Of a stretch of DNA of 64,000 nucleotides, positions 36,387-45,213 are shown piece after piece. The stretch's first letter is position 1; each line of letters begins with the position of its first letter. A model generated the notes under the pieces. That model worked only from the letters and a program-made list of their open reading frames with translations, did not search any database and was not told where the DNA came from. This stretch comes from Variovorax ginsengisoli (lineage in GTDB: Bacteria; Pseudomonadota; Gammaproteobacteria; Burkholderiales; Burkholderiaceae_C), in contig NZ_RCZJ01000006.1 of NCBI RefSeq assembly GCF_006438845.1, positions 1 to 64,000 of the forward strand, written 5' to 3'. Position numbers and translations under genes: made by a program.

Positions 36387-36992
36387 TTGCACCCCCTGGT
36401 CGCCGGTAACTTCGCTCACTTTCTGCTGTGGATGGGTGACAGCGGCCTGGCGACGCTGGTCACCGCCGCGGTGGTGCTGGCGCTTGCCATCCCGAAGGCG
36501 ACCCGTGGATTGGCCTGTCGCTGGGCCGCGGCATTCGTGCTCGTCGTGTCGCTGGTGCTGGCGACCAAGCTGCGCCTTTTCGGCTGGCGCGACGGCATCG
36601 CCGCGATCGGCTTTCGCGGGCCGAGCGGTCACGCCGCCATGGCTGCCTTCGTGTGGCCCATGGCGGGTTGGCTGGTCACCGCCCGGGCCAGCCGACGCGT
36701 GCGATGCGTCGCGATGGCCGTGGGTGCGCTCTTCGCGCTGGGCGTTGCTGTGGTGCTCGTGGCCTACGGCTTCCATTCGCTCGTCGAGACCGTCGCGGGT
36801 GGCCTTCTCGGCGGCATCGGGGCGGGCGCCTGCATCTTTGCGGCCCGCTCGGCGCAACCGCCATCAGCGCGGGTGACGTGGCTGGCAGCCCTTGCGGTTG
36901 CCGTGGTGTTCGGCCTGCAGCATGGCTCGCCGCTCGAGCCGTTGCGGCAGCTCGAGCGTAAGGCGCACAAGCTCGCTGCGCCGTACCGATAA
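36387..36992 (+). CDS. PAP2-like membrane phosphatase family protein
   Basis: 201 residues from a TTG start (no in-frame ATG gives a complete first membrane segment). About five to six hydrophobic segments. PAP2 motif 2 is clear in FRGPSGHAAMAAFVWP. Motif 3 is degenerate: VAYGFHSLVETVAGGLLGG keeps the His but has Glu where the catalytic dyad Asp is usual. Motif 1 (KLRLFGWR) is only partly like K-x6-R-P. It may be an undecaprenyl-pyrophosphate or lipid phosphatase with changed activity, or an inactive relative. It lies 33 bases after the receiver gene, probably in one transcript, and is convergent with the acyltransferase gene. Confidence 0.7.
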   Translation: MHPLVAGNFAHFLLWMGDSGLATLVTAAVVLALAIPKATRGLACRWAAAFVLVVSLVLATKLRLFGWRDGIAAIGFRGPSGHAAMAAFVWPMAGWLVTARASRRVRCVAMAVGALFALGVAVVLVAYGFHSLVETVAGGLLGGIGAGACIFAARSAQPPSARVTWLAALAVAVVFGLQHGSPLEPLRQLERKAHKLAAPYR

Positions 36993-37008
36993 CGGCGCGG
37001 CCTGCCGC

Positions 37009-38790
37009 CTACTTGCGCAAGATCGCGTCGGCGTAGCGGCTGTTGCGCAACACGCGCTGCCCCACGTAGATGGCGCCGTATTTCGTGAGGTGGGCGCGGT
37101 CGGTACTGATCATCTGGCCCGCCTCGTCGGTGATCGGTATACGATCGTTTTTCGCGATCACAGCCAGGACCGAGATGTAGTTCTGGGGAGGAACGCGAGC
37201 CAGTGAATCCCGCTCCAGTTGCAACGTGCTGTCCGAGATCACGTTGGTCTGGTTGGGTCGATCGCGCGGGTCGAGCCGCACGATCCAGTTCAGGTTGTGC
37301 CCGAAACTCTTGGTGCCGATGTAGAAGATCGGCACGTTCCGCGCTGCGGCGAATGCGATGTTCTCCTTGATGCATTGGCTCTCACTTCCGCTTGCATAGA
37401 CGATCACGTCAGCGGAATTGAAAAGGTTCTGTGCGACCTGCGATTTGAAGGGCTGAGCGCAATCACCCAACTCGTCGCGGTAAACAATCTCCATGGTCGA
37501 CGTGTCGAATGTCTCCGTCGTCATGTTGACGAAATCGCGACCAAAGCTGTTGCCGAGCACCAGGATCTTTTTCTTGCCCGGTTGCGTGAATGCGTCGTTC
37601 TTGAATTTGAACGTGCGTTCGTTGTAGATGCGCTTGTCGATGTCTTCGGCCTTGACGTCCGGGCTGAACACCCGCCAAGGCATGCCGTAGCTCTTGTTCA
37701 AATAAAGGCCCACGGCGATAAAGGCGAGCGAGCCGACGGCCGACCAGACAAAGACGCTGCGCCGGCTGAGCGTGCTGCGGCGCGTCGGCACCTCGATGAA
37801 CCGCCACGTGACATAAGCCAGCACGAAGCTGGCCAGCACCAGGCAGGCGCTGACCACGCCGGAGGGCTCATCGACGGCATAGATGCGGGCGAACGCCAGC
37901 AGCGGCTGGTGCCACAGATAGATGCTGTAGCTGATCAGGCCGATGCCCACCATGGCGCGGTGGCCGAGGATGCGGTTAGCGACCGTGCCTTCGTTCGCGA
38001 AAAGGATGATCAGCACGGCGCCGAGCGTGGGCACCACGGTGGACAAGCCTGGCGATGGATGACCTCGGCCGAAAAAGAGCACCGCGCACGCAATCAGCAC
38101 CAGGCCGAGAAGGCTCAAGGCTTGCCGTGCCGATTGGCCGACTTTTGCCAGCGTGTCGCCGGACAGGTAAATCGCGGCGAGCGCACCCATGACGATTTCC
38201 CACGCTCGCGTTGGCAGCATGTAGAAAGTGGGGGTCGGGCTGACGCGCTGGCCCCATTCGGCCAGCAAAAGACTTGCGATCAGCACCACCCACAACAGCG
38301 GCGTGATGCCTTTTTTGGCGAAGCGCCACATCAGCATCAGCGCAATGGGGAAGAAGATGTAGTACTGCTCTTCGACCCCAAGGCTCCAGGTGTGCAGCAG
38401 CGGCTTGAATTCGCTGGTCAAATCCCAATAGCCCGACGTCAGCGCCAATAGAACGTTGTTCGAAAAAAGCGAGGTCGCTACCAGCGATTGCCCGAAATTC
38501 TTCAAGTCGTCGGGCAGCATCCAGGCATACGCAAATGGCATGCACGCCAGCATGACGAAGAACAGCGCGGGCAAGATTCGCCGGGCGCGTCTTTCATAGA
38601 AACGCAAAAGGGAAAACGCGTTTCCTTCCAGTTCCCTCAAAAGAATGTTCGTGATCAGGTAGCCGCTGATGACGAAGAAGATGTCCACGCCCACGAAGCC
38701 GCCGCTGAAGGTGCTGAACCCCGCATGAAGCAGCACCACGGGCACCACGGCAATCGCCCGCAGGCCATCTACTTCTCTTCTGTACTTCAT
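37009..38790 (-). CDS. Acyltransferase-3 / SGNH-domain membrane protein (OafA-like)
   Basis: 593 residues. The N-terminal 340 residues form the ten-helix acyltransferase-3 domain: YRREVDGLRAIAVVPVVLLH, VGVDIFFVISGYLITNIL and FYERRARRILPALFFVM, with the conserved His and RR motifs. After one more membrane segment comes a periplasmic SGNH-like domain whose block I reads LVLGNSFGRDFVN, Asn-Ser instead of the usual Asp-Ser; block V could be DRAHLTKYGA, with the usual Asp/His pair. Such proteins O-acetylate surface polysaccharides. The nearby polysaccharide locus is an obvious substrate source, but the gene stands apart from it. Confidence 0.9.
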   Translation of the reverse strand: MKYRREVDGLRAIAVVPVVLLHAGFSTFSGGFVGVDIFFVISGYLITNILLRELEGNAFSLLRFYERRARRILPALFFVMLACMPFAYAWMLPDDLKNFGQSLVATSLFSNNVLLALTSGYWDLTSEFKPLLHTWSLGVEEQYYIFFPIALMLMWRFAKKGITPLLWVVLIASLLLAEWGQRVSPTPTFYMLPTRAWEIVMGALAAIYLSGDTLAKVGQSARQALSLLGLVLIACAVLFFGRGHPSPGLSTVVPTLGAVLIILFANEGTVANRILGHRAMVGIGLISYSIYLWHQPLLAFARIYAVDEPSGVVSACLVLASFVLAYVTWRFIEVPTRRSTLSRRSVFVWSAVGSLAFIAVGLYLNKSYGMPWRVFSPDVKAEDIDKRIYNERTFKFKNDAFTQPGKKKILVLGNSFGRDFVNMTTETFDTSTMEIVYRDELGDCAQPFKSQVAQNLFNSADVIVYASGSESQCIKENIAFAAARNVPIFYIGTKSFGHNLNWIVRLDPRDRPNQTNVISDSTLQLERDSLARVPPQNYISVLAVIAKNDRIPITDEAGQMISTDRAHLTKYGAIYVGQRVLRNSRYADAILRK

Positions 38791-38892
38791 GGGGGCAGGC
38801 GTTGGTGAACGTGTGACGAGGCTGCCGATTTAAGCACAAAGTGTTACCTGTCCGTTGACATTGCAACCGTCCGACGCCTCATACACAGCGCG

Positions 38893-40773
38893 TCAGCCCG
38901 CCGATGTCTGCACTTCGCCCGCTGCCGACGTGCCCCGCCCCGGCAGCTCCCCGGCAAACGCATAGGGCAGCCCCGACGGCTGGTGCTTGCAGTGGTACAT
39001 CGCCAGGTCCGCCGAGCGCAGCAGGCCGGCCAGCGTCTGGCCATCGGCCGGAAACACGGCAATCCCCAGGCTCATGCCGACCGTGACCGTCCGGCCTTCG
39101 TGGCGCACCGGCTGCGATCCGGCCGCGGCCATGCGCAGCGCGATGTCGGCCAGCCGTTCGTGCGTCGTCGGGCCGGCCAGCAGCACGGCGAACTCGTCGC
39201 CGCCCAGGCGGGCCACCATGTCGCCGGGCTGCACCTGCTGGTACAGGCGCCGCCCCAGTGCCACCAGCACGGCGTCGCCGGCCGCGTGGCCGTGCTGGTC
39301 GTTCACGCCCTTAAAGCCGTTCAGGTCGAGCAGGATCAGCGCGAAGGGCTGGCGCTCGTTCAGCCACTGCTCGGCGCGGCCTTCGAGCCCCGTTCGGCTC
39401 GACGCGCCGGTGAGCGCGTCGGTGCCGAGCGCTTCGATGAGTTGCTGGGTGCGCGCCGTGAGCGCCTGTTCCGAGCGCAGCACCAGCTTCAGGCGTGACG
39501 CCATCGCCACCGCGAACACGACGAGTTCGGCCACCAACGCGCCTTGCGACACGTTCATCTGGCTCGGCGACCAGGCGATCCAGCCCCAGCTGGCGATCAC
39601 GATGGCCGAGATGCCGACCAGCAGCGTCGCGATGCCGAAAAAGTAGAAGAAGGCCGGCCAGTAGCGTCCCCGCACCGCCACCAATGCGCCGGCGACCAGC
39701 ACCACGGTCGACACCACCACCGACATCTGCACCAGTTGGAAGGTGACCAGCGGGTGCGCCCCCCACATGGCATACGGAATGGCCACCAGGAGCAGCGCCG
39801 TCAAGCCCTGCACCGAGCCGTCGAGCCGGGGCGCGAAGTGCCGCAACCGCAACAGCCGCCGGCCGAACTGCAGTTTGCAGATGGCCCACAGCGCCGGCCC
39901 CGCGGTGTAGGCGGCGCCGGCCGCCGCCGGCCAGTTGGCGAAGGGGTAGCGCAGCACATGGCCGTTGAAGCTGCCCAACGCCAGCAGCCCGCAGACGCAG
40001 GTCAGCAGGTAGAAGGCGTAGAGCCCCTCGCCGAACACCAGCAGCAGCACCAGGCCGTACACCATCAGGCCCAGCAGCAGGCCGTAGGTGACGCCGTCGT
40101 ACATGCGCTTGTCCTGCGTCGACTGCAGGTAGTCGCTCAGGTCCCAGACGGAAACGTCGTAGATGCGCGCAAAGGTCGATTCGACGCGGAAGTACACGGT
40201 GTACGGCTGCGCGTCGGGCAGCTTGAAGCGCCACGCCATCTGCTCCGACGCCGCCGGCCGCGTCGACCACGGATGGCGCATGCCGGTGACCACGGGCGCG
40301 GCGAGCGCGCGGCCCTGTGCGTCGTACGGGCCGTAGAAGCGCAGGTCGTGGCTCGACACCGTGGGCACCAGCATCAGCCACTCGCGGGTCGCCTCGGCCG
40401 GGTCGGCCAGCTGCATCTGCACCTTGAACCACAGCACGCGGTCCGATTCCTTGCCGACCAGCGGATCGTTGGGATAGCCGAAGCGCGCCTCCTGTTCGGG
40501 CGTGCGCACCTGCTCGATGGTCAGCGCACGGGTCGTGTCCTCGAAAAACTGCAGCCGGCTGACCGCCGACAGGCCCTGCGGCTGGCGCGTCAGCTGCAGC
40601 GGCGCGCGCTGCGCCTGGGCCTGGGCCTGCACCTGGGCCTGGGCCTGCACCTGGTCTGGCTGGGCCACGGCCGCGGAAGATGGGAAAGCGAGAAGGCCCG
40701 ACAACGCCAACGCCAGCACCGCCAGCAGCGCGCGCACCGCACCCCACGGGTGCCGAAGTTCGGCGACGCTCAC
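38893..40773 (-). CDS. 7TMR-DISM diguanylate cyclase (GGDEF)
   Basis: GTG at 40773 overlaps the stop codon of the phospholipase-D-like gene (GTGA), giving 626 residues. Signal-peptide-like start, then a Gln/Ala-repeat stretch (residues about 38-52), a periplasmic 7TMR-DISM extracellular domain (VLWFKVQMQLADPAEATREW), seven membrane segments at about 190-385, and a GGDEF domain near residue 524 (MVARLGGDEFAVLL). It should make c-di-GMP in response to a periplasmic signal. The product-inhibition I-site is altered: the Arg of R-x-x-D is Gln (QPGD). Last gene of a four-gene overlapping minus-strand operon. Confidence 0.9.
   Translation of the reverse strand: MSVAELRHPWGAVRALLAVLALALSGLLAFPSSAAVAQPDQVQAQAQVQAQAQAQRAPLQLTRQPQGLSAVSRLQFFEDTTRALTIEQVRTPEQEARFGYPNDPLVGKESDRVLWFKVQMQLADPAEATREWLMLVPTVSSHDLRFYGPYDAQGRALAAPVVTGMRHPWSTRPAASEQMAWRFKLPDAQPYTVYFRVESTFARIYDVSVWDLSDYLQSTQDKRMYDGVTYGLLLGLMVYGLVLLLVFGEGLYAFYLLTCVCGLLALGSFNGHVLRYPFANWPAAAGAAYTAGPALWAICKLQFGRRLLRLRHFAPRLDGSVQGLTALLLVAIPYAMWGAHPLVTFQLVQMSVVVSTVVLVAGALVAVRGRYWPAFFYFFGIATLLVGISAIVIASWGWIAWSPSQMNVSQGALVAELVVFAVAMASRLKLVLRSEQALTARTQQLIEALGTDALTGASSRTGLEGRAEQWLNERQPFALILLDLNGFKGVNDQHGHAAGDAVLVALGRRLYQQVQPGDMVARLGGDEFAVLLAGPTTHERLADIALRMAAAGSQPVRHEGRTVTVGMSLGIAVFPADGQTLAGLLRSADLAMYHCKHQPSGLPYAFAGELPGRGTSAAGEVQTSAG
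40613..40655 (-). repeat. Short tandem repeat encoding Gln-Ala
   Basis: Repeats of CAGGCCCAGGCC and CAGGTGCAGGCC (minus strand) encode about 15 residues of alternating Gln and Ala/Val after the signal sequence of the diguanylate cyclase. Prone to slippage in multiples of six bases, which keeps the frame. Confidence 0.7.
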
Positions 40774-42050
40774 AGCTGCGAAGACAGCAACGCTGCCAGG
40801 TGCTCCATCGCTTTTTCGCGCAAGGGCCGCTCGCGCCAGGCGTCGAGCGTGATGCGCTGGGACAGCTTCAGGTCGGCTTCGAACTGCACGGTCTCGGCGG
40901 CGGCGAAGGCCGCGTCGTAGATGTTGAGGTTGGCCTCGTCGTTGAGGCGGAACGAGCGGTTGTCGAAATTGGTCGACCCCACCGACACCAGCAGCCCGTC
41001 GACGGTGAACACCTTGACGTGGAACATCGTCGGCTGGTATTCGCTGATCTCGGCACCGGCCTCCAGCAGCGGCCCCCAGCTCGCGCGCGATGCGCCGCGC
41101 ACCGTCTTCGAATCGATGATCGGCCCCGGCACGATGATGCGCACCCGCACGCCGCGCTTCATCGCGTCCACCAGCGCGTGGATGGTGAGGTCGTCGGGCA
41201 CGAAGTACGCGCTCGACAGGTCGATGCTCTTCGTCGCCGCCGCGATCGACAGCAGGTACATCAGGTGCATGCTCTCGCTCCCGCCCGACGGCGAGCTGCT
41301 GAACACCTGCGCCCGGCCGTCGCCGCGCGGCGCCAGCGCAGGGAAATACGCCTCGCCGTGCAGCACGTCGCCCGAGGCCTTGATCCAGTTGTCCATGAAC
41401 ACGCCCTGCATCTGCGCCACCACCGGGCCTTCGACCTTGTAGTGCGAATCGCGCCAATGCTCGGGGTCCTGGGCGTTGCCCGTCCATTCGGGCGCGATGC
41501 CCACGCCGCCGGTGAAGCCGATGCGGCCGTCCACCACCAGCAGCTTGCGGTGGGTGCGGTTGTTCATGCGGGCGATGTCGTACCAGCTCGGCTTGTGGAA
41601 CTTGACGATCTGCACGCCCGCGCCTTGCATTTCCTTCAGGAAGTCGTCGTCGATCTTCGCGCTGCCGACCCAGTCGAGCAGCACGTGCACCTTCACGCCG
41701 GCCTTGGCGCGCTCGGCCAACGCATCGGCAAACGCCTTGCCGATGTCGCCGGACCAGTAGATGTAGGTCTCGAAGGTGATGCTCTGCTTGGCGCCACGGA
41801 TCGCCTCGAGCATCGGCGCGAAGATGCGGTCGCCGTTGTAGAGCGCCTCGAAACGGTTGCCTTCAAGGATGGGCGGGCCGAGCAGCACGCCCAGCGAGCG
41901 CTGGTACTGCGCGTCGTGCAGCGCGTATTCGCGCCTCACTTGCTCTTCGAGCTTCTTCTCACCGCTGGTGAAGTTGAGCACCAGCAGCGTCGCGGCCACG
42001 GTGAGAAGAAAGGTCCATGCGATGGTCTTGGTGCGGGAAGCGGGCTTCAA
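40770..42050 (-). CDS. Phospholipase D-like / cardiolipin synthase family protein
   Basis: A TTG at 42050, 14 bases after the preceding stop and nine bases after AAGAG, gives 426 residues; a distant upstream ATG (42170) would overlap the previous gene and add a non-protein-like stretch. One N-terminal membrane anchor (TIAWTFLLTVAATLLVLNF). Two HKD motifs: NNRTHRKLLVVDGRIGFTGG and MFHVKVFTVDGLLVSVGSTN. This is the pattern of ClsB/ClsC-type cardiolipin synthases, which transfer phosphatidyl groups between phospholipids. Coupled by GTGA overlap to the diguanylate cyclase gene. Confidence 0.88.
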   Translation of the reverse strand: MKPASRTKTIAWTFLLTVAATLLVLNFTSGEKKLEEQVRREYALHDAQYQRSLGVLLGPPILEGNRFEALYNGDRIFAPMLEAIRGAKQSITFETYIYWSGDIGKAFADALAERAKAGVKVHVLLDWVGSAKIDDDFLKEMQGAGVQIVKFHKPSWYDIARMNNRTHRKLLVVDGRIGFTGGVGIAPEWTGNAQDPEHWRDSHYKVEGPVVAQMQGVFMDNWIKASGDVLHGEAYFPALAPRGDGRAQVFSSSPSGGSESMHLMYLLSIAAATKSIDLSSAYFVPDDLTIHALVDAMKRGVRVRIIVPGPIIDSKTVRGASRASWGPLLEAGAEISEYQPTMFHVKVFTVDGLLVSVGSTNFDNRSFRLNDEANLNIYDAAFAAAETVQFEADLKLSQRITLDAWRERPLREKAMEHLAALLSSQL

Positions 42051-42063
42051 TTGCGTCGGCTCT

Positions 42064-42309
42064 TTATTTCTTATTGTTGGCGGATGGTTTGGCAAGGCCC
42101 GTGCCAGGGGCAGCCGGATCCTCGCAGAGGCCGCCCAGCGGGTCGATGATCGGCGCCTTGAGAACGGCACGCCGCATCGCCTGGATCACCTTCAGCGCCT
42201 GTTCGCGGTCGCCGTAGCTCATGGTGCTGCGCGAGAGGGTGCGGCCGTCGTCGTCCTTGAGCTCCCAGATCCAGCGGCCGCGCAGTTCGGGAATGACCAC
42301 GAACTTCAT
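42064..42309 (-). CDS. Small YegP-like (DUF1508-type) protein
   Basis: ATG at 42309 overlaps the preceding stop (ATGA) and gives 81 residues. The first 50 (MKFVVIPELRGRWIWELKDD, then GRTLSRSTMSYGDREQALKV) look like a single YegP/DUF1508 beta-beta-beta-alpha unit, in which a strand pair with a W-x-W-x-L-like core is followed by a helix. The tail is Pro/Gly-rich and ends with Lys. Function is unknown for this family. The tight overlap with its neighbours supports it as a real gene despite its size. Confidence 0.65.
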   Translation of the reverse strand: MKFVVIPELRGRWIWELKDDDGRTLSRSTMSYGDREQALKVIQAMRRAVLKAPIIDPLGGLCEDPAAPGTGLAKPSANNKK

Positions 42310-42569
42310 GGCTGCCTCTCGGTCGGAGTGGTCCGCATCCACGTGGCCGAGTACTTCGGGCTGGTGTCGCGCACCAGGGTGCAGCCGCAGGTCTGGCACA
42401 CGTACGTTTCCACGGCGCCCTTTTCCCGTTTGCGGCGCAGCACGTCGGCCCAGTTTTCAGAGGACGTCAGGGTGAGAAGGGGATGGGGAGGCTGCTGGGT
42501 GGACGGCAGCCCCACCAGCGCTGCGCATTCGGCGCAGGGGCGGGGCGATTCGGCGGGGGAGGGCGTCAT
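42306..42569 (-). CDS. Small zinc-ribbon protein
   Basis: 87 residues. Two Cys pairs (PCAEC near residue 12 and YVCQTCGCTLVRD near residue 57) suggest a zinc ribbon, with a predicted helix between them (ENWADVLRRKREKGAVETY). No further homology recognised. First gene of a minus-strand operon in which each gene overlaps or nearly touches the next: this protein, YegP-like protein, phospholipase-D-like enzyme, diguanylate cyclase. Confidence 0.65.
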   Translation of the reverse strand: MTPSPAESPRPCAECAALVGLPSTQQPPHPLLTLTSSENWADVLRRKREKGAVETYVCQTCGCTLVRDTSPKYSATWMRTTPTERQP

Positions 42570-42683
42570 GGGGTTAGGCGCTGGAAGACGATGATGGGGC
42601 GGAGGCAGATTGCGCTGCGCGCGAACTGTGCCGCAAGCCGCGAGGTTGCGCCAGTGCGGCCTGCATCACGCATCATTCGCGCC

Positions 42684-43868
42684 ATGCTTTCCCCGCCGGA
42701 CCGACAAGAACCCAGGGCGCCTTCCCAAGCCGACGCCGATGCCCTCGCGGCCGACCGCCACTCGCGGCGCGCCGCCATCGCGCTGGCCACGGCGCTGCCC
42801 GGCGACACGCTGCTGTACCTGCTGCTGCCGATGTACGGCGCGGCCTTCGGCGTGACGCTGGCCGAAGCGGGCCTGCTGCTGGCGGCCAACCGCCTGGTCC
42901 GCATCGTCGGCTACGGTGGGGTGGCGCGCTTCTACGCGCGCCACGGCGACCGGCCGACCTGCACGCTGGCCGTGGTCGCCGCGGCGCTCTGCGCGCTGGG
43001 CTACGCCACGCTCTCGGGCTTCTGGGCCCTGCTGCCGCTTCGGCTGCTGTGGGGCCTTTGCTTTGCGGCGCTCAACCTCGCCACCCAGGCGCTGGCGACG
43101 GCCGAGCCGCTGGGCGCGGCGCTGCGTTCCGGGCGCTCCCGCGCCTTCATCGCGCTCGGGCCCGTGCTTGCGCTGCCCGCGGGCGCGGCGCTCGCGCAGG
43201 CCTTCGGGCCGAGGCCGATCTTCGGGGTGCTGGCCGTCGCGGCGCTGGGCGGGCTGCTCGTCACGCGCGGGCTGCCACGCGCAACGCACCCGGCCCTGGT
43301 GCCGTCGCGCCCGCGTCCGCGCCGGCCCAGCGCGCTCGATGCATGGTCCTTCATGGAAGGCTTCACGCTCGACGGCCTGTTCGTCATCGGTCTCTCGTTT
43401 CTCGGCAAGGACCTGTTGCCCGGCAGTGCCGTGGTGGCGGCCGGTGTGCTGCTCGCGATGCGCTACGGCGCGGAGATCGTGCTGAGCCCGGTGGGCGGGC
43501 GCATGGCCGAACGCTGGGGCGCCGAGCGGTTGCTGGTCGCCATGTCCCTGGTCACCGCGCTGGCGCTGGCCGGCTTCGGCGCGGGATGGCTGTGGAGTTG
43601 CGCGGCGGCCATCGTGGTTTTGCGTGCACTGCAACTGCCGCTGCTCGCGCCGATCGTGGCGCATCGCCATCCGGGCCCCGAGCGCGTGCAGGCCCTGGCT
43701 GCGCGTTCGGTGTGGCGCGACATCGGCGCAGGCGCCGGTCCGCTGGCCGCCGGGCTGCTGCTGCCCGTGCTGCCGTCGCTCTGGATCTACAGCGTGGCCG
43801 CGCTGCTGCTGGCGCTCGCCGCGCTGGCCTGCGGGCGCGGCGCTTGGCCCGCGAAGGCGTCGGGCTGA
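42684..43868 (+). CDS. Major facilitator superfamily transporter
   Basis: ATG at 42684 gives 394 residues with about 12 hydrophobic segments; the frame is open further upstream but the extension is Arg-rich and not membrane-like. Loop 2-3 has the MFS-type signature (YGGVARFYARHGDRPTCTL), repeated in the second half as SPVGGRMAERWGAERLLVA. The substrate cannot be named; overall character is of the drug/metabolite exporter-like MFS. Divergent from the zinc-ribbon gene. Confidence 0.87.
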   Translation: MLSPPDRQEPRAPSQADADALAADRHSRRAAIALATALPGDTLLYLLLPMYGAAFGVTLAEAGLLLAANRLVRIVGYGGVARFYARHGDRPTCTLAVVAAALCALGYATLSGFWALLPLRLLWGLCFAALNLATQALATAEPLGAALRSGRSRAFIALGPVLALPAGAALAQAFGPRPIFGVLAVAALGGLLVTRGLPRATHPALVPSRPRPRRPSALDAWSFMEGFTLDGLFVIGLSFLGKDLLPGSAVVAAGVLLAMRYGAEIVLSPVGGRMAERWGAERLLVAMSLVTALALAGFGAGWLWSCAAAIVVLRALQLPLLAPIVAHRHPGPERVQALAARSVWRDIGAGAGPLAAGLLLPVLPSLWIYSVAALLLALAALACGRGAWPAKASG

Positions 43869-43904
43869 TGCGCCTGGGCGCGGGCACGCAACTGGCATGC
43901 GCGC

Positions 43905-44282
43905 CTAGGCCTGGACCGGAAGCGGCAGCCCTTCCATGCGCGCACCGCGCGAGATGCCACGCTCGGCGAACCAGCGGCTGTTCATCTCCAGCACGAACCG
44001 CGTCAGCCCGGCGGCGCGGGTGCCGTCGAGCGAGCCGGCCGACATTTCCTCGACGTTGAGGATCTGGCCGTCGTCGTCGATAAAGGCGATGGACAAATCG
44101 AGCGGCGTGTTCTTCATCCAGAAGCAGGCCTCGATCGGCGCGTCATGAATGAAAAGCATGCCTTCGTGCTCGGCGAGCGAGGTGCATTCCATCAGGCCTT
44201 GCGCGCGGTCTTCTTCGGAACGGGCGACATGGGCATCGATGCGATGCCCATTGAGGGTAAGAACGAGGCGTGGGAGATTCAT
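43905..44282 (-). CDS. DUF192 domain protein
   Basis: ATG at 44282 gives 125 residues, the usual length. The family pattern is full: HVARSEEDRAQGLMECTSLA, EGMLFIHDAP, CFWMKNTPLDLSIAFID, and VLEMNSRWFAERGIS. No signal peptide at this start, unlike many family members, which are periplasmic. No enzymatic role known. Convergent with the MFS gene. Confidence 0.9.
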   Translation of the reverse strand: MNLPRLVLTLNGHRIDAHVARSEEDRAQGLMECTSLAEHEGMLFIHDAPIEACFWMKNTPLDLSIAFIDDDGQILNVEEMSAGSLDGTRAAGLTRFVLEMNSRWFAERGISRGARMEGLPLPVQA

Positions 44283-44413
44283 GGGGCGCAATGTGCCCGC
44301 ACGGCTTAGCGCTGACGATCGGCGCATGGTCCGTTCGCGGTGTAAGGCGATGCGCCGCGCCTGCGGCGCCGGGGACTGGGCGGGGGCTGGCCCGAGATGG
44401 CATGCTCTGCGCC

Positions 44414-44848
44414 ATGCGACTGCCCATGCTCCGAACCCTGTACGCGCTGTCGGCCTTCACGGCCCTCGCTTCGCTTTCCGGCTGCGACCTCGGCATCTTT
44501 TCATCGGAACCGTCCGATCCCTTGCTCAGCAAGGAGGCCATCGCCACCCGCGAGGCGCCGCAGGAACTGGTGTTCCAGGGTGTGCTGGGGGGCGAGCCGA
44601 CCTTCCTGCTGGTGCACGACTGCGAGGTGTTCCGCGTCGAGCGCAAGGAAGGCGGCGGCGTGCAATGGACCAGCCTCGTCAAGCCCGACTTCTATCCCCT
44701 CTGGACCAGCTGCATGCGCCAGTGGATGAAGGTGGAGAACGGCACGATCACGGTCGAGCTCGGACGCCAGGCCTTTTCAGCCGGCGGGTGCTGTGCCACG
44801 CACGGAAAGTGGCGCACGGTCGACGGCCGGAACTGGAAGAAGCTTTAG
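44414..44848 (+). CDS. Putative small lipoprotein
   Basis: ATG at 44414 gives 144 residues (another ATG lies four codons upstream). Lipoprotein signal peptide ending LASLSGC, with Cys24 lipidated, Asp at position +2. In Enterobacteria Asp+2 keeps lipoproteins in the inner membrane; the rule is less certain here. The mature part has four more Cys (HDCEVF, WTSCMRQW, GGCCATHG), perhaps disulfide-bonded. No recognised domain. Confidence 0.72.
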   Translation: MRLPMLRTLYALSAFTALASLSGCDLGIFSSEPSDPLLSKEAIATREAPQELVFQGVLGGEPTFLLVHDCEVFRVERKEGGGVQWTSLVKPDFYPLWTSCMRQWMKVENGTITVELGRQAFSAGGCCATHGKWRTVDGRNWKKL

Positions 44849-45213
44849 CCAGGCTCGGCGCGCACTGTTGCGCGCTGGCAAAACCGCAGTCGGCCGGGTG
44901 GCGCGTCTTGCTGTAGTCCCGAGCCGACGTGCATGACGCGCGGGTTTTGCTTTTGAACACCTTTGTTTGCGCCGTTTCTGCTAGCGCATCGCGCCGACGG
45001 GAATTACCGCCTGTTGCGGCAAAAAAGCAATCGGCAGACAGGCCATCGCACGGCCGGAGCAAAAATAAACAAGTGTTGCGAATTGTCAATGCGCGCCATC
45101 ATCGCCGGGCCGGCATGCCCTGGGGCAACAAACGTGTTGCATCGGATGCGCATGCAGGCTTGCAAATGCCCTGACCACTCCGGAAAAGTGCGAACCGGCT
45201 CGAAAGGCTGACG
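44849..45213. other. Intergenic region before the DUF3494 lipoprotein gene
   Basis: 365 bases. It contains a GC hairpin at 44858-44875 (GCGCGCA-CTGT-TGCGCGC, no T-tract) just after the small lipoprotein gene, and a second inverted repeat GCAACA-AACG-TGTTGC at 45125-45140, about 75 bases before the next start. The middle is AT-richer. Promoters for the adhesin-like genes should lie here; none could be assigned with confidence. Confidence 0.45.

Noticed and set aside
44858..44875. GC hairpin after the small lipoprotein gene considered as a terminator
   Set aside because: Seven-base stem with no following T-run, so intrinsic termination is not supported.
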